Notes under the pieces: generated by a model
Databases searched by the model: none
What the model was told of the DNA's origin: nothing
The model's input: only the letters and a program-made list of their open reading frames with translations
Translations under genes and position numbers: made by a program
NCBI GenBank assembly: GCA_963977065.1
Contig: CAXBNF010000005.1
Location: 1 to 64,000, forward strand
DNA length: 64,000 bases
Origin: Planktosalinus sp963977065
GTDB taxonomy: Bacteria > Bacteroidota > Bacteroidia > Flavobacteriales > Flavobacteriaceae
Direction of reading: 5' to 3'
Shown here: positions 16,194 to 25,227 of the stretch, piece by piece
Numbering within the stretch: position 1 is the stretch's first letter
Layout of the letters: each line of letters opens with the position of its first letter

Positions 16194-19112
16194 ATGAATA
16201 GACTATTTTTTTTCACTCTTTTTTTATTCCCATTTGCATTCCTTTTTGCTCAACAGTTAAACCCTCTGCATGATTTAAAAGATTTTGAAAATCAGCAAAA
16301 ATGGGTGGACAGTATTTATGATACCATGAGTCTTGAAGAGCGTGTGGGTCAATTGTTTATGGTCGATTTATTTTCTTCAGATCCCAAATCAAAAATTGAG
16401 AGTATCAAAAAGCTCATCACCGAATACCACATAGGAGGGATTATTTTTTCCAAAGGCGGTCCCGGCCGGCAGGCAAAAATCACAAACGATTTTCAAAAAG
16501 CTTCAAAAACTCCACTGTTAATAGCAATGGATGCAGAGTGGGGGCTTGCAATGCGCCTAGACTCTACTTTTGCTTATCCGTGGAACATGACCCTGGGAGC
16601 TATTGAAGACCCTCAATTGATTTATAAAGTGGGAAAACGCATTGGCGAACACAACAAGCGTTTGGGAGTTCACATCAATTTTGCGCCGGTGGTTGACATC
16701 AATACCAATCCAAACAATCCCATTATTGGAAACCGTTCTTTTGGTGAAGACCGTGACAATGTCACTTTAAAATCGGCTGCTTTTATGCAGGGAATGCAAA
16801 GTGCCGGAGTTTTGGCAAATGCCAAGCATTTTCCCGGACATGGCGATACGGATAGTGATTCACATAAAACATTGCCTACCATCACTTTTTCGCAGCAGCG
16901 CATAGACAGTGTTGAGTTGTATCCATACAGACACCTTTTTAACAGGGGGCTCGCCAGTGTGATGGTGGCCCATTTGAATGTTCCCAGTCTGGAACCGCGT
17001 CAAAACTTTCCTTCCTCATTGTCAAAACCCATCGTAACCGATTTGTTAAAAGAAAAAATGGGCTTTCAGGGCTTGATTTTTACGGATGCTTTAAATATGA
17101 AAGGCGTCTCCAATTTCACAGGTCCGGGAGAGGTTGACTTGGCAGCTTTTCAAGCAGGAAATGATGTGTTGCTTATATCAGAAAATGTACCAAAAGCGAT
17201 TGGTCTCATTGTAGAAAGTTTTAATAAAGGGGGTATTACTGAAGAACGTTTGGCACATTCTGTCAAGAAGATATTAATGGCAAAATACAAGGTGGGGCTA
17301 CATACCTACAAACCCATAAAAAGGGAATATCTTTTTGAAGAACTCAACTCACCAAAAGACCATACACTATATGAAGAGCTCATTGAGAGTGCAATCACTG
17401 TAGTAAAAAACAGTAAAGAAGTATTGCCCATAAAGGATTTAAAAAACAAAAAATTTGCTTATGTTAATTTTGGGGATGCAGACGGGCAGCCTTTTTTAAA
17501 GCAGTTACAGAAATATGGACAGGTTGATTGGGTTAAAGCCAACACTCTAGATGATTTGATTGTTAAGCTGGACCCTTATGAAACCGTGATTATTGGTTTT
17601 CATAAACCCAATGACAATCCATGGAGAAGTTATAAAATGAGCCAGCGTGAACTTACCTGGATTTATGAAATTGCACGCACTAACAAAGTGATTCTAAGTA
17701 TTTTTACACGTCCGTATGCTTTGCTTGATATTAAAACCACGACCAATTTTGAAGGTATTGTTGTGTCGTATCAAAACAGTGAAGTGGCACAGGAAATTTC
17801 TGCGCAAGTTATTTTCGGTGCCCGGGCTGCCAAAGGAAAATTACCGGTTTCAGCCGGGGAAGCTTTTCCTGTGAATACAAAAATAACAACAAACTATTTG
17901 GGTCGCTTGAGTTATGGAACTCCTGAGAGTGTGGGGATGAACACCCAAAAACTAAAAAAAGTGGACAGTTTGGCAAAACGGGTTGTTTCAGAAAACATGG
18001 CTCCGGGCGCTCAGGTATTGGTAGCAAGGCACGGCAAAGTCTTTTTTCAGAAAAATTATGGATACCACACACAGGATAAGGAAATAGTGGTGGAGGATGA
18101 CCATATGTATGATGTAGCATCACTCACAAAAATTTTGGCTACCGTTCCCGTTCTTATCAAACTGGCAGACCAGGGAGTTATTACCCTTGAAAGTACGCTG
18201 GGCGACTTGTTACCCGAATATAAATTATCAAACAAGTCATTCATTGCTTTGAAGGAATTGTTGTCTCATTATGCCGGTTTAAAGTCGTGGATACCGTTTT
18301 ACAAAAGCACCATGGATAAGGAATTAAACAAGCCCTCATTAAGCTATTACAGCCCGACTCCCCAAGTCGGGTTTTCGGCTGTGGTTACTGAAAAACTCTA
18401 TGCTCGGGATGATATGGAAGATACCATACAGAAAATCATACTCGAAAGTGATGTTTCCAGTCCTGTTAAGTATTTATACAGTGATTTGCCCTATTATATT
18501 TTAAAGAAATTTATTGAAAACCATTATGGTAAATCACTTGAAGTGATTGTTCAGGATGCGTATTATGAGTCCTTAGGAGCAAATTACACAGGCTATTTAC
18601 CTCTAAAACGATTTCCTTTGTCTAAAATTCCGCCCACAGAAATTGACAACGATTTTAGAATGCAGAAAGTTCATGGATATGTTCACGACCAAGGAGCTGC
18701 CATGATGGGTGGTGTTAACGGTCACGCCGGAATATTTAGTAATGCCAACGACATTGCCAAAATCATGCAAATGTTTGTTCAGCGTGGATTTTATGGAGGG
18801 AAGCGCTATTTTGTTCCGGAATCACTTGATTTATTCAACACTTGTTACTTTTGTGACAAAGACGTGAGAAGGGGTGTTGGCTTTGATAAACCCCAATTGG
18901 GAACTGTGGGGCCAACCTGTGGATGTGTTTCAATGACCAGTTTTGGTCATTCCGGTTTTACCGGTACCTATACCTGGGCAGATCCTGAAAGCGAAATTGT
19001 GTATGTATTTCTCTCAAACAGAACCTACCCGGATGTGAACAACAGAGAATTAATAAGAAGCAACATACGCACAGAAATTCAACAAGCCATTTATGACGCG
19101 ATTGATTACTAA
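16194..19112 (+). CDS. GH3 beta-N-acetylglucosaminidase fused to serine hydrolase
   Basis: 972 residues. Signal peptide to about residue 20; GH3 domain (about 30-375) with the NagZ signature KHFPGHGDTDSDSHKTLP; a GH3 C-terminal-like linker (about 380-560); then a class C beta-lactamase/DD-peptidase-like domain (about 575-970) with the SxxK motif SLTK in MYDVASLTKILA, a YSD triad and a late HSGFTGT. It probably acts in the periplasm on peptidoglycan fragments, removing GlcNAc, while the second domain may hydrolyse or transfer peptides or esters. The fusion is known in Bacteroidota. Its own promoter lies at 16113-16141. Confidence 0.9.
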   Translation: MNRLFFFTLFLFPFAFLFAQQLNPLHDLKDFENQQKWVDSIYDTMSLEERVGQLFMVDLFSSDPKSKIESIKKLITEYHIGGIIFSKGGPGRQAKITNDFQKASKTPLLIAMDAEWGLAMRLDSTFAYPWNMTLGAIEDPQLIYKVGKRIGEHNKRLGVHINFAPVVDINTNPNNPIIGNRSFGEDRDNVTLKSAAFMQGMQSAGVLANAKHFPGHGDTDSDSHKTLPTITFSQQRIDSVELYPYRHLFNRGLASVMVAHLNVPSLEPRQNFPSSLSKPIVTDLLKEKMGFQGLIFTDALNMKGVSNFTGPGEVDLAAFQAGNDVLLISENVPKAIGLIVESFNKGGITEERLAHSVKKILMAKYKVGLHTYKPIKREYLFEELNSPKDHTLYEELIESAITVVKNSKEVLPIKDLKNKKFAYVNFGDADGQPFLKQLQKYGQVDWVKANTLDDLIVKLDPYETVIIGFHKPNDNPWRSYKMSQRELTWIYEIARTNKVILSIFTRPYALLDIKTTTNFEGIVVSYQNSEVAQEISAQVIFGARAAKGKLPVSAGEAFPVNTKITTNYLGRLSYGTPESVGMNTQKLKKVDSLAKRVVSENMAPGAQVLVARHGKVFFQKNYGYHTQDKEIVVEDDHMYDVASLTKILATVPVLIKLADQGVITLESTLGDLLPEYKLSNKSFIALKELLSHYAGLKSWIPFYKSTMDKELNKPSLSYYSPTPQVGFSAVVTEKLYARDDMEDTIQKIILESDVSSPVKYLYSDLPYYILKKFIENHYGKSLEVIVQDAYYESLGANYTGYLPLKRFPLSKIPPTEIDNDFRMQKVHGYVHDQGAAMMGGVNGHAGIFSNANDIAKIMQMFVQRGFYGGKRYFVPESLDLFNTCYFCDKDVRRGVGFDKPQLGTVGPTCGCVSMTSFGHSGFTGTYTWADPESEIVYVFLSNRTYPDVNNRELIRSNIRTEIQQAIYDAIDY

Positions 19113-19188
19113 TAGAATAATTTAAATAATAAGCACACATCCTTCACCGCTTTTGGGCGCCTACGCTAAATCTATAGCAACAGCGTGC

Positions 19189-19216
19189 GGTTTCGGATGG
19201 CAAAGCAAATTCCAAA
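19189..19216. repeat. 28-bp intergenic repeat, copy 2
   Basis: Identical over 28 bp to 13034-13061. It is followed by a second period-7 motif (aattcca twice), then by the ataatca heptamers at 19234. Confidence 0.8.
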
Positions 19217-19233
19217 TTCCAAAAAAATCAATA

Positions 19234-19254
19234 ATAATCAATAATCAATAATCA
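19234..19254. repeat. Three perfect ATAATCA heptamers
   Basis: Three exact 7-bp copies of ataatca abut the bshA ATG at 19255, so they form its untranslated leader. Confidence 0.75.
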
Positions 19255-20397
19255 ATGAAAATAGCCATAGTATGTTACCCCACTTTTGGAGGAAGTGGAG
19301 TTGTTGCTACCGAGTTGGGAACGGAATTGGCCAAGAGGGGTCATGAAATTCATTTTATTACTTATAAGCAACCGGTGAGGCTGGAACTTTTGGCAAACCA
19401 TATTCATTTTCATGAGGTAAACATACCGGAATACCCGCTTTTTAAATACCAGCCTTATGAGTTGGCTCTTTCCAGTAAACTTGTTGATGTGGTTAGACTG
19501 CACAAAATAGAAGTATTGCATGTGCATTATGCGATTCCGCACGCGTATGCAGGCTATATGGCAAAAAAAATGCTTGAGGAAGAGGGCATTCAAATTCCCA
19601 TGGTAACGACACTTCACGGTACAGATATCACCCTGGTGGGCAATCATCCTTTTTATAAGCCGGCTGTAACGTTTAGTATTAATAAAAGTGACGTGGTTAC
19701 ATCGGTTTCACAGAGCTTAAAAGAGGACACACTACGCCTGTTTGACACAAAAGTACCTATTGAGGTTGTCCCTAACTTTATTGATTTGGACAAACACGAC
19801 AATACAAATGCAACCGATTGCCAAAGACATGTAATGGCTGAAGATCACGAGTATATACTTACTCATGTGAGTAATTTCAGAAAGGTAAAACGCATTGATG
19901 ATGTGGTGAAAGTTTTTTATGAGGTTCAAAAAGTGATTCCCGCCAAGTTGATCATGGTGGGTGAAGGACCCGAAAAAGAAAGCGCCGAAGAACTGTGCCA
20001 AAAATTGAACATTGAAGACAAAGTCATATTTCTTGGTAACAGTGACGAAGTGATTGAAATCCTCTGTTTTACAGATGTGTTTTTACTACCTTCAGAAAAA
20101 GAAAGCTTTGGACTTGCAGCACTGGAAGCGATGGCTTGTGGCGTGCCTGTAATATCAACAAAAACAGGTGGATTGCCCGAAGTAAACGAGCAAGGCATTA
20201 GTGGTTTTTTAAGCGATGTGGGCGATGTGAATGATATGACGGCAAACACGCTTAAAATTTTAAAAGACAAAGCAACGCTTAACAGCTTTAAAATACAAGC
20301 TAAAAAAACAGCTGCTAAATTTGACATACATAAAATTGTACCGATATATGAAAAATTGTATCTTGAATCCGTTGAAAAACTAAAAACAAAACGATAA
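19255..20397 (+). CDS. bshA: N-acetyl-alpha-D-glucosaminyl L-malate synthase BshA
   Basis: 380 residues, GT-B glycosyltransferase family 4. It makes GlcNAc-malate from UDP-GlcNAc and L-malate, the first step of bacillithiol synthesis. It has the N-terminal glycine-rich loop YPTFGGSGVVATELG, a central TTLHGTDITLVG, and the nucleotide-binding C-terminal motif SEKESFGLAALEAMACGVPV with the paired glutamates of GT4 enzymes. The N-terminus and length match BshA closely. The stop overlaps the ATG of the next gene (TAATG), indicating translational coupling. No bshB or bshC is visible in the window. Confidence 0.92.
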   Translation: MKIAIVCYPTFGGSGVVATELGTELAKRGHEIHFITYKQPVRLELLANHIHFHEVNIPEYPLFKYQPYELALSSKLVDVVRLHKIEVLHVHYAIPHAYAGYMAKKMLEEEGIQIPMVTTLHGTDITLVGNHPFYKPAVTFSINKSDVVTSVSQSLKEDTLRLFDTKVPIEVVPNFIDLDKHDNTNATDCQRHVMAEDHEYILTHVSNFRKVKRIDDVVKVFYEVQKVIPAKLIMVGEGPEKESAEELCQKLNIEDKVIFLGNSDEVIEILCFTDVFLLPSEKESFGLAALEAMACGVPVISTKTGGLPEVNEQGISGFLSDVGDVNDMTANTLKILKDKATLNSFKIQAKKTAAKFDIHKIVPIYEKLYLESVEKLKTKR

Positions 20398-20843
20398 TGA
20401 AATATGTAACTGTTCTTTTTCTTGCGCTCATTTTTTCAAACTGTGAGGGCACAAAACAAACTCAGGAAAACAACCCAAATGCAGACTTTGAAATTGTTAT
20501 GCAAAGCGATTATGGTGGGAAGGAAACTAAATCCTATGAGGTAATTACTTCACAAAGTGAGCTCAATAAAGCACTGGAAGGCATTCAATTGGAAGAGGTT
20601 GCCTTGAATAAAATGAAAGCAATTGATTTCAGCAAGCAGGTTGTATTAGCAGTTCATTCCGGTTTACACAATACCGGAGGTTACAGTATTGGAGTGGAAA
20701 ATGTTGAAGTGAACGGAACCACCACCTATGTAACCTTAAAGCACAGTACTCCCAACCCGGGTGAGCCGGTAACAATGGCACTTACAAATCCTTTTTGTAT
20801 TGCTGTGATTGACAAAAACGAAACCATCGTTTTTAACGAATGA
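20397..20843 (+). CDS. PrcB-domain lipoprotein
   Basis: 148 residues. A short lipoprotein signal ends at SNC. Residues about 60-145 carry the PrcB C-terminal-like pattern: VVLAVHSGLHNTGGYSIGVE and TPNPGEPVTMALTNPFCIAV. In Treponema, PrcB is a component of a protease complex; in Bacteroidota such small lipoproteins stand alone and their role is unknown. It overlaps the bshA stop by one base and ends at a strong terminator. Confidence 0.75.
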   Translation: MKYVTVLFLALIFSNCEGTKQTQENNPNADFEIVMQSDYGGKETKSYEVITSQSELNKALEGIQLEEVALNKMKAIDFSKQVVLAVHSGLHNTGGYSIGVENVEVNGTTTYVTLKHSTPNPGEPVTMALTNPFCIAVIDKNETIVFNE

Positions 20844-20857
20844 TAAAATGATTAAAA

Positions 20858-20895
20858 AAAAATCGCATTACTGAACCTTCAGCAATGCGATTTTA
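20858..20895. terminator. Bidirectional intrinsic terminator
   Basis: AAAATCGCATT and AATGCGATTTT form a perfect 11-bp stem around a 14-nt loop, with A and T tracts on either side. It lies between convergent genes ending at 20843 and 20913. Confidence 0.9.
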
Positions 20896-20912
20896 TTATT
20901 TCGTTCTATTTG

Positions 20913-21398
20913 CTAGAACTGGTATCTCAATCCGAGACCGATATCAAAATCAAGGTCATCTCTATAATCCCCAAAACCAATTTCGGGTCTGAAGTCAAGC
21001 GATATTAGGAGTGGTATATCAAAATTGTATTCAATACCAACCGTTCCGGCAGCAAAAATAAAAGTTTCATTATCCGGGTTGCCGGGAAAATCTCTGTCAA
21101 AATCAATACTTCCAACACCACCACCTACACCGGCATACCAGTTGAATCCGCCATCAATGTTCCACACCCATTGGTAGAGTCCGGTAAGCTTGAACGCATC
21201 CAAGTCGCGGTTGCTTGTCCATCCAAGACCAAATTCGAGTCTGTTGTTTCCACCTATTGCGCGCTGGTAATTCACTTCTGTGCCAAAGCCGTTGTTGTCA
21301 CCAAAGCGAATACCAATTGCGTTGTCTGCAATCTCCTGGGCCTCAGCGGTTACTAAAAATCCTGCAAAAAATAATACTGTAAACAATACTTTTTTCAT
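20913..21398 (-). CDS. Small outer-membrane beta-barrel protein
   Basis: 161 residues. A clear signal peptide ends TAEAQ. The mature part alternates aromatic and polar residues in strands (IGIRFGDNNGFGTEVNYQ, FNWYAGVGGGVGSIDF) and ends in the terminal phenylalanine motif GLGLRYQF, which the BAM complex recognises. It probably forms an eight-stranded barrel; ligand or pore function unknown. Monocistronic, with its own upstream region and terminator. Confidence 0.8.
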   Translation of the reverse strand: MKKVLFTVLFFAGFLVTAEAQEIADNAIGIRFGDNNGFGTEVNYQRAIGGNNRLEFGLGWTSNRDLDAFKLTGLYQWVWNIDGGFNWYAGVGGGVGSIDFDRDFPGNPDNETFIFAAGTVGIEYNFDIPLLISLDFRPEIGFGDYRDDLDFDIGLGLRYQF

Positions 21399-21525
21399 AA
21401 TTTATTATAATTAGTTAATTATTATGCTGCAATTTAACTTAAATTAATGAGCAATATTTTATTTCACTACTAATGTTTAGTTAATAAGTATTAAAGCATG
21501 TTAATGTTAATTTTTAAGGAAATCG

Positions 21526-21533
21526 TACCTTTA
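21526..21533 (+). promoter_or_regulatory. -7-like element of FAD/Fe-S gene
   Basis: TACCTTTA, one base from TAnnTTTG. It lies so close to the reading frame that the transcript would start near the first codons. It helps bound the start of the following gene. Confidence 0.35.
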
Positions 21534-21561
21534 GAGGGTAAAATCACTAAACGAATATAAA

Positions 21562-24459
21562 CTGAAACAGTTAGCCGAAAATTTAGAGGGAAATCTAGCT
21601 TATGATAGAACAACCCTTGCACTTTATGCAACAGATGCTTCTGTTTATAGAATGCTGCCTTTGGCGGTTGCTTTTCCTAAAAATACTTCAGATTTACAAA
21701 AATTAATCACTTTTGCAAGCAAAGAAGGTATTGGCTTAATTCCACGCACAGCCGGTACTTCACTCGCCGGGCAATGTGTTGGGAAAGGTATAGTGGTGGA
21801 TGTTTCAAAGCATTTCACTCAAATACTCGAGATTGATATAAACAATAAAACAGTGACTGTAGAACCCGGCGTTATTCGTGATGATTTAAACCGAAAACTG
21901 GCAAAACACCGTCTTTTTTTTGGTCCCAATACCTCCACCTCAAACCGTTGTATGATTGGCGGGATGGTGGGGAATAATTCCAGTGGAACCACTTCTATTA
22001 AATATGGCGTCACAAGAGATAAAGTGCTTCAAATGGAAGTTGTTTTGACAGATGGCTCTATGGTCACTTTTGGGGAAATTGAAGCTGATACTTTTTTCGC
22101 TAAAGCGAAAGAACCTACATTGGAAGGAAAGATTTATAAAGACCTCTATGAACTTCTAGTTGACGATGCTGTTCAAAAAAACATCATCAATTCTTTTCCA
22201 AAACCCAAAATTCATCGAAGAAATACCGGTTATGCTATTGATGAATTAATTAAATCAGAGGTATTTACAGAGAATGGAAACACTTTTAATCTATGTAAAC
22301 TCCTTTGCGGAAGTGAGGGCACACTTGCTTTCACGACAAAAATAACACTGCAACTCGAAGATTTGCCTCCTTCTGAAACGGTTATGATTGCTGCTCATTT
22401 TGATTCCATTGAAAATTGTATGAAAGCAGTTGTTCCCGCCATGGGGCATGATTTGTTCACTTGTGAAATGATGGATAAGGTGGTATTGGACTGTACTAAG
22501 GGAAACTTAAAATACAATGATTACCGTTTCTTTATTGAAGGAGATCCGGAAGCCGTTTTGTTACTGGAAATCAAAAGCCATTCTTTAGAAAATTCATTGA
22601 TTCAAGCGAAAGCGCTTTGTAAAGAGTTAAATGAACTCAATCTCGCGTATGCCTTGCCAATATTGCAGGGAGACGATATAGAAAAAGCACTTGAACTGCG
22701 AAAAGCCGGTTTGGGATTGTTGGGAAATATGGTGGGCGACCAAAAAGCAGTGGCTTGTATAGAAGATACGGCAGTAGCTTTGGAGGATTTGTCAGATTAC
22801 ATCAATGAGTTTACTGCATTGATGGAAAACTTTGGACAAAAGGCGGTGTATTATGCGCACGCCGGTGCCGGCGAACTTCATTTAAGGCCTATTTTAAATT
22901 TGAAGAAGCAAGCAGATGTTCAGTTGTTTGAAAAAATAACCACAGAAGTGGCACATTTGGTAAAGAAATACAAAGGTTCTATGAGTGGTGAGCACGGTGA
23001 TGGTATTGTGAGGTCATCCTTTATACCTTTGATGATTGGCGAGACCAATTATGAAATTTTAAAAAAGATCAAAAAGAGTTTTGATCCAATCGGAATCATG
23101 AACCCCGGTAAAATTATAGAAGCCTATCACATTACTGAAAACCTGCGCTATACTCCAAACCGTTCAGAGCCTAATATAAAAACGCTGCTTGATTTTTCAG
23201 ATTCCCAGGGCATACTTCGGGCTGCTGAAAAATGCAATGGTAGTGGTGATTGCAGAAAACCGGAAGCTGCCGGAGGAACCATGTGTCCCAGTTACAGAGT
23301 GACAAAAGAGGAAAAGGACAGCACCCGTGGTCGCGCAAACGCCTTGCGGGAATTTCTTACCAACAGTGAACAGGTAAATCGATTTAATCACAAAGAGCTG
23401 AAGGAAGTTTTTGATTTGTGCATTAGTTGCAAAGGTTGTAAAAGTGAATGCCCTTCCAATGTGGATATGGCAGCACTAAAAGCCGAGTTTGAGTATCAGT
23501 TTCAAAAAGTTAACGGAGTAAAAACACGGAGCAAACTTTTTGCAAACAATCATCGGCACAACAAAGTGGCGGCTCGGTTTCGACCGATTTCAAACTTTAT
23601 TTTCAGCAATCCAATTTCGGGATATATCATTAAAAAAGGGGTGGGGGTCGCACAGAAAAGAAGCCTGCCTTTACTATCAACTAAAAATTTAAATAAAGAA
23701 TATCAACTAATTAAAAAACAGTATGTAAGTAATGCAAATAAAGTTTATTTTTTTGTAGATGAGTTCACACAATTTCTCGATACTGAAATTGGGGTTGACG
23801 CGTTGCATTTGTTGTTTAAACTGGGTTATCAAGTTGAAGTTGTTTCCCATGCTGAAAGCGGTAGGGCTTTCATTTCAAAAGGATTTTTGGAAGAAGCCAA
23901 AGCATGTGCAGATACAAATGTTGCCATTTTTAAGGAACTCATTTCAGATGCTATGCCCTTAATTGGTTTGGAACCTTCGGCTATTCTTACCTTTAGAGAT
24001 GAATATCTTCGCCTTGCAACAGATAAAGATGCTGCAAAAGGGTTGGCTAAAAATACCTATACTATTGATGAATTTCTTTCGAGAGAACTAAAAGCAGGCA
24101 CCATTACACCTCAATTATTTACAGAAGAAGAAAAGACTATAAAGCTGCATTTGCACTGCCATCAAAAAGCTCTTTCCTCTATAGAGCATACGTTCCAAAT
24201 TCTCAATCTACCTAAAAATTATAAAGTAACGGTAATACCCTCAGGGTGTTGTGGTATGGCGGGCTCTTTTGGGTATGAAAAAGAGCATTATGAGTTGAGC
24301 ATGCAAATGGGAGAGCTCACTTTGTTTCCGGCTGTTCGTAAAGCAGGCTCAGATGTTATTGTAGTTGCTACAGGAACAAGTTGCAGACATCAAATTAAAG
24401 ATGGTACCCAGCGTGATGCGATTCATCCCGTAACACTTCTGATTAATAGTTTAAGATAA
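21562..24459 (+). CDS. FAD-binding and (Fe-S)-binding oxidoreductase (D-lactate dehydrogenase-like)
   Basis: About 965 residues. FAD_binding_4 domain (about 30-240; TAGTSLAGQCVGKG, GPNTSTSNRCMIGGMVGNNS), FAD-oxidase C domain (about 270-525; SGEHGDGIVRS), an Fe-S region (CISCKGCKSECP) and a C-terminal CCG domain (PSGCCGMAGSFGYE). Likely oxidises D-lactate or another 2-hydroxyacid and passes electrons to quinone. The first ATG (21652) would cut conserved N-terminal sequence (KQLAENLEG through YATDASVYRML). The frame is open from 21535, but only GTA (21538) and CTG (21562) precede that ATG. I placed the start at CTG provisionally. Confidence 0.87.
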   Translation: MKQLAENLEGNLAYDRTTLALYATDASVYRMLPLAVAFPKNTSDLQKLITFASKEGIGLIPRTAGTSLAGQCVGKGIVVDVSKHFTQILEIDINNKTVTVEPGVIRDDLNRKLAKHRLFFGPNTSTSNRCMIGGMVGNNSSGTTSIKYGVTRDKVLQMEVVLTDGSMVTFGEIEADTFFAKAKEPTLEGKIYKDLYELLVDDAVQKNIINSFPKPKIHRRNTGYAIDELIKSEVFTENGNTFNLCKLLCGSEGTLAFTTKITLQLEDLPPSETVMIAAHFDSIENCMKAVVPAMGHDLFTCEMMDKVVLDCTKGNLKYNDYRFFIEGDPEAVLLLEIKSHSLENSLIQAKALCKELNELNLAYALPILQGDDIEKALELRKAGLGLLGNMVGDQKAVACIEDTAVALEDLSDYINEFTALMENFGQKAVYYAHAGAGELHLRPILNLKKQADVQLFEKITTEVAHLVKKYKGSMSGEHGDGIVRSSFIPLMIGETNYEILKKIKKSFDPIGIMNPGKIIEAYHITENLRYTPNRSEPNIKTLLDFSDSQGILRAAEKCNGSGDCRKPEAAGGTMCPSYRVTKEEKDSTRGRANALREFLTNSEQVNRFNHKELKEVFDLCISCKGCKSECPSNVDMAALKAEFEYQFQKVNGVKTRSKLFANNHRHNKVAARFRPISNFIFSNPISGYIIKKGVGVAQKRSLPLLSTKNLNKEYQLIKKQYVSNANKVYFFVDEFTQFLDTEIGVDALHLLFKLGYQVEVVSHAESGRAFISKGFLEEAKACADTNVAIFKELISDAMPLIGLEPSAILTFRDEYLRLATDKDAAKGLAKNTYTIDEFLSRELKAGTITPQLFTEEEKTIKLHLHCHQKALSSIEHTFQILNLPKNYKVTVIPSGCCGMAGSFGYEKEHYELSMQMGELTLFPAVRKAGSDVIVVATGTSCRHQIKDGTQRDAIHPVTLLINSLR

Positions 24460-24465
24460 TTTATT

Positions 24466-24473
24466 TATATTTG
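24466..24473 (+). promoter_or_regulatory. -7 element of PEGA-domain gene
   Basis: TATATTTG matches TAnnTTTG exactly. It starts 7 nt after the preceding stop codon and 34 nt before the ATG at 24507. Confidence 0.5.
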
Positions 24474-24506
24474 AACAAACTAAATATTAACTCAAACCAA
24501 AAAACT

Positions 24507-25169
24507 ATGAATTTGAAAAAGTTTTCTTTGTTATTTTTATTAATCTTTCCGGTCTTATTATTTGCAAAAAAAGTAGAAATAAGTACCAATCCATCTGATG
24601 CTGAAATTTATGTAAATGGAAAATTAGTAGGTACAGGTTCTATCGTTATTGATGTAAAAAAGAAAGAATGTATCACTGTACAAATTGTGCGAGAGGGTTA
24701 TTTGCAGTACTCCAAAGATTACTGCAATCAAAAAGGAATGCCTGATATTCCAAAAAGAGATTACGTTCAACTCAACTTAGATCAATCTTATGAAGCTTCT
24801 ACAAAAAGTGATATTGCTAATGTAGATGTTGTTTTAAAGCCTCAAAAAGGGACTTTAGATGAAAACTGGACGGCTGCTATCAGAACTATAACAGATTATT
24901 TTGATGCATTAGAAGTAAGTGACTCTGATGTAAAATACTTAAGATCTGCCTGGATTGTTGATACTTTTGATGGATTTGTGGTGCGAACACGAATCATTTA
25001 CAGATTAACACGTGATGAACCACAGGAATTCAAACTAAAAATTGTTTCTGAAAGGGCTCCAAGAAATACTAGCAGTCGACAAGACGAACGTTTTGAAGCC
25101 TGGGATCGGGTACTGAAGAAATATGGAACGCTCCTTGAAGAGGTTAATTCCAGAATTACGGCTTTCTAA
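24507..25169 (+). CDS. PEGA-domain exported protein
   Basis: About 220 residues. Signal peptide FSLLFLLIFPVLLFA, then a PEGA domain (about 24-75; ISTNPSDAEIYVNGKLVGTG), where a short beta-sandwich presents the P-D-A-x-I-x-V-N-G pattern. The rest (residues 120-220) is a mixed alpha/beta region with no name I recognise. PEGA domains are usually cell-surface or periplasmic interaction modules. The ATG at 24507 is chosen over 24471 because the signal peptide starts there and the -7 motif overlaps the upstream ATG. Ends at a strong terminator. Confidence 0.8.
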   Translation: MNLKKFSLLFLLIFPVLLFAKKVEISTNPSDAEIYVNGKLVGTGSIVIDVKKKECITVQIVREGYLQYSKDYCNQKGMPDIPKRDYVQLNLDQSYEASTKSDIANVDVVLKPQKGTLDENWTAAIRTITDYFDALEVSDSDVKYLRSAWIVDTFDGFVVRTRIIYRLTRDEPQEFKLKIVSERAPRNTSSRQDERFEAWDRVLKKYGTLLEEVNSRITAF

Positions 25170-25195
25170 CAAGTCTCATTTAAAAACAAATATTG

Positions 25196-25227
25196 AAAAC
25201 CTGTTGTATTCTAGCAACAGGTTTTTT
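25196..25227. terminator. Intrinsic terminator
   Basis: AAAACCTGTTG and CAACAGGTTTT form an 11-bp stem with an 8-nt loop and a T tract. Two bases of the T tract also supply part of the stop codon of the opposing gene, so the terminator overlaps that coding end. Confidence 0.9.
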
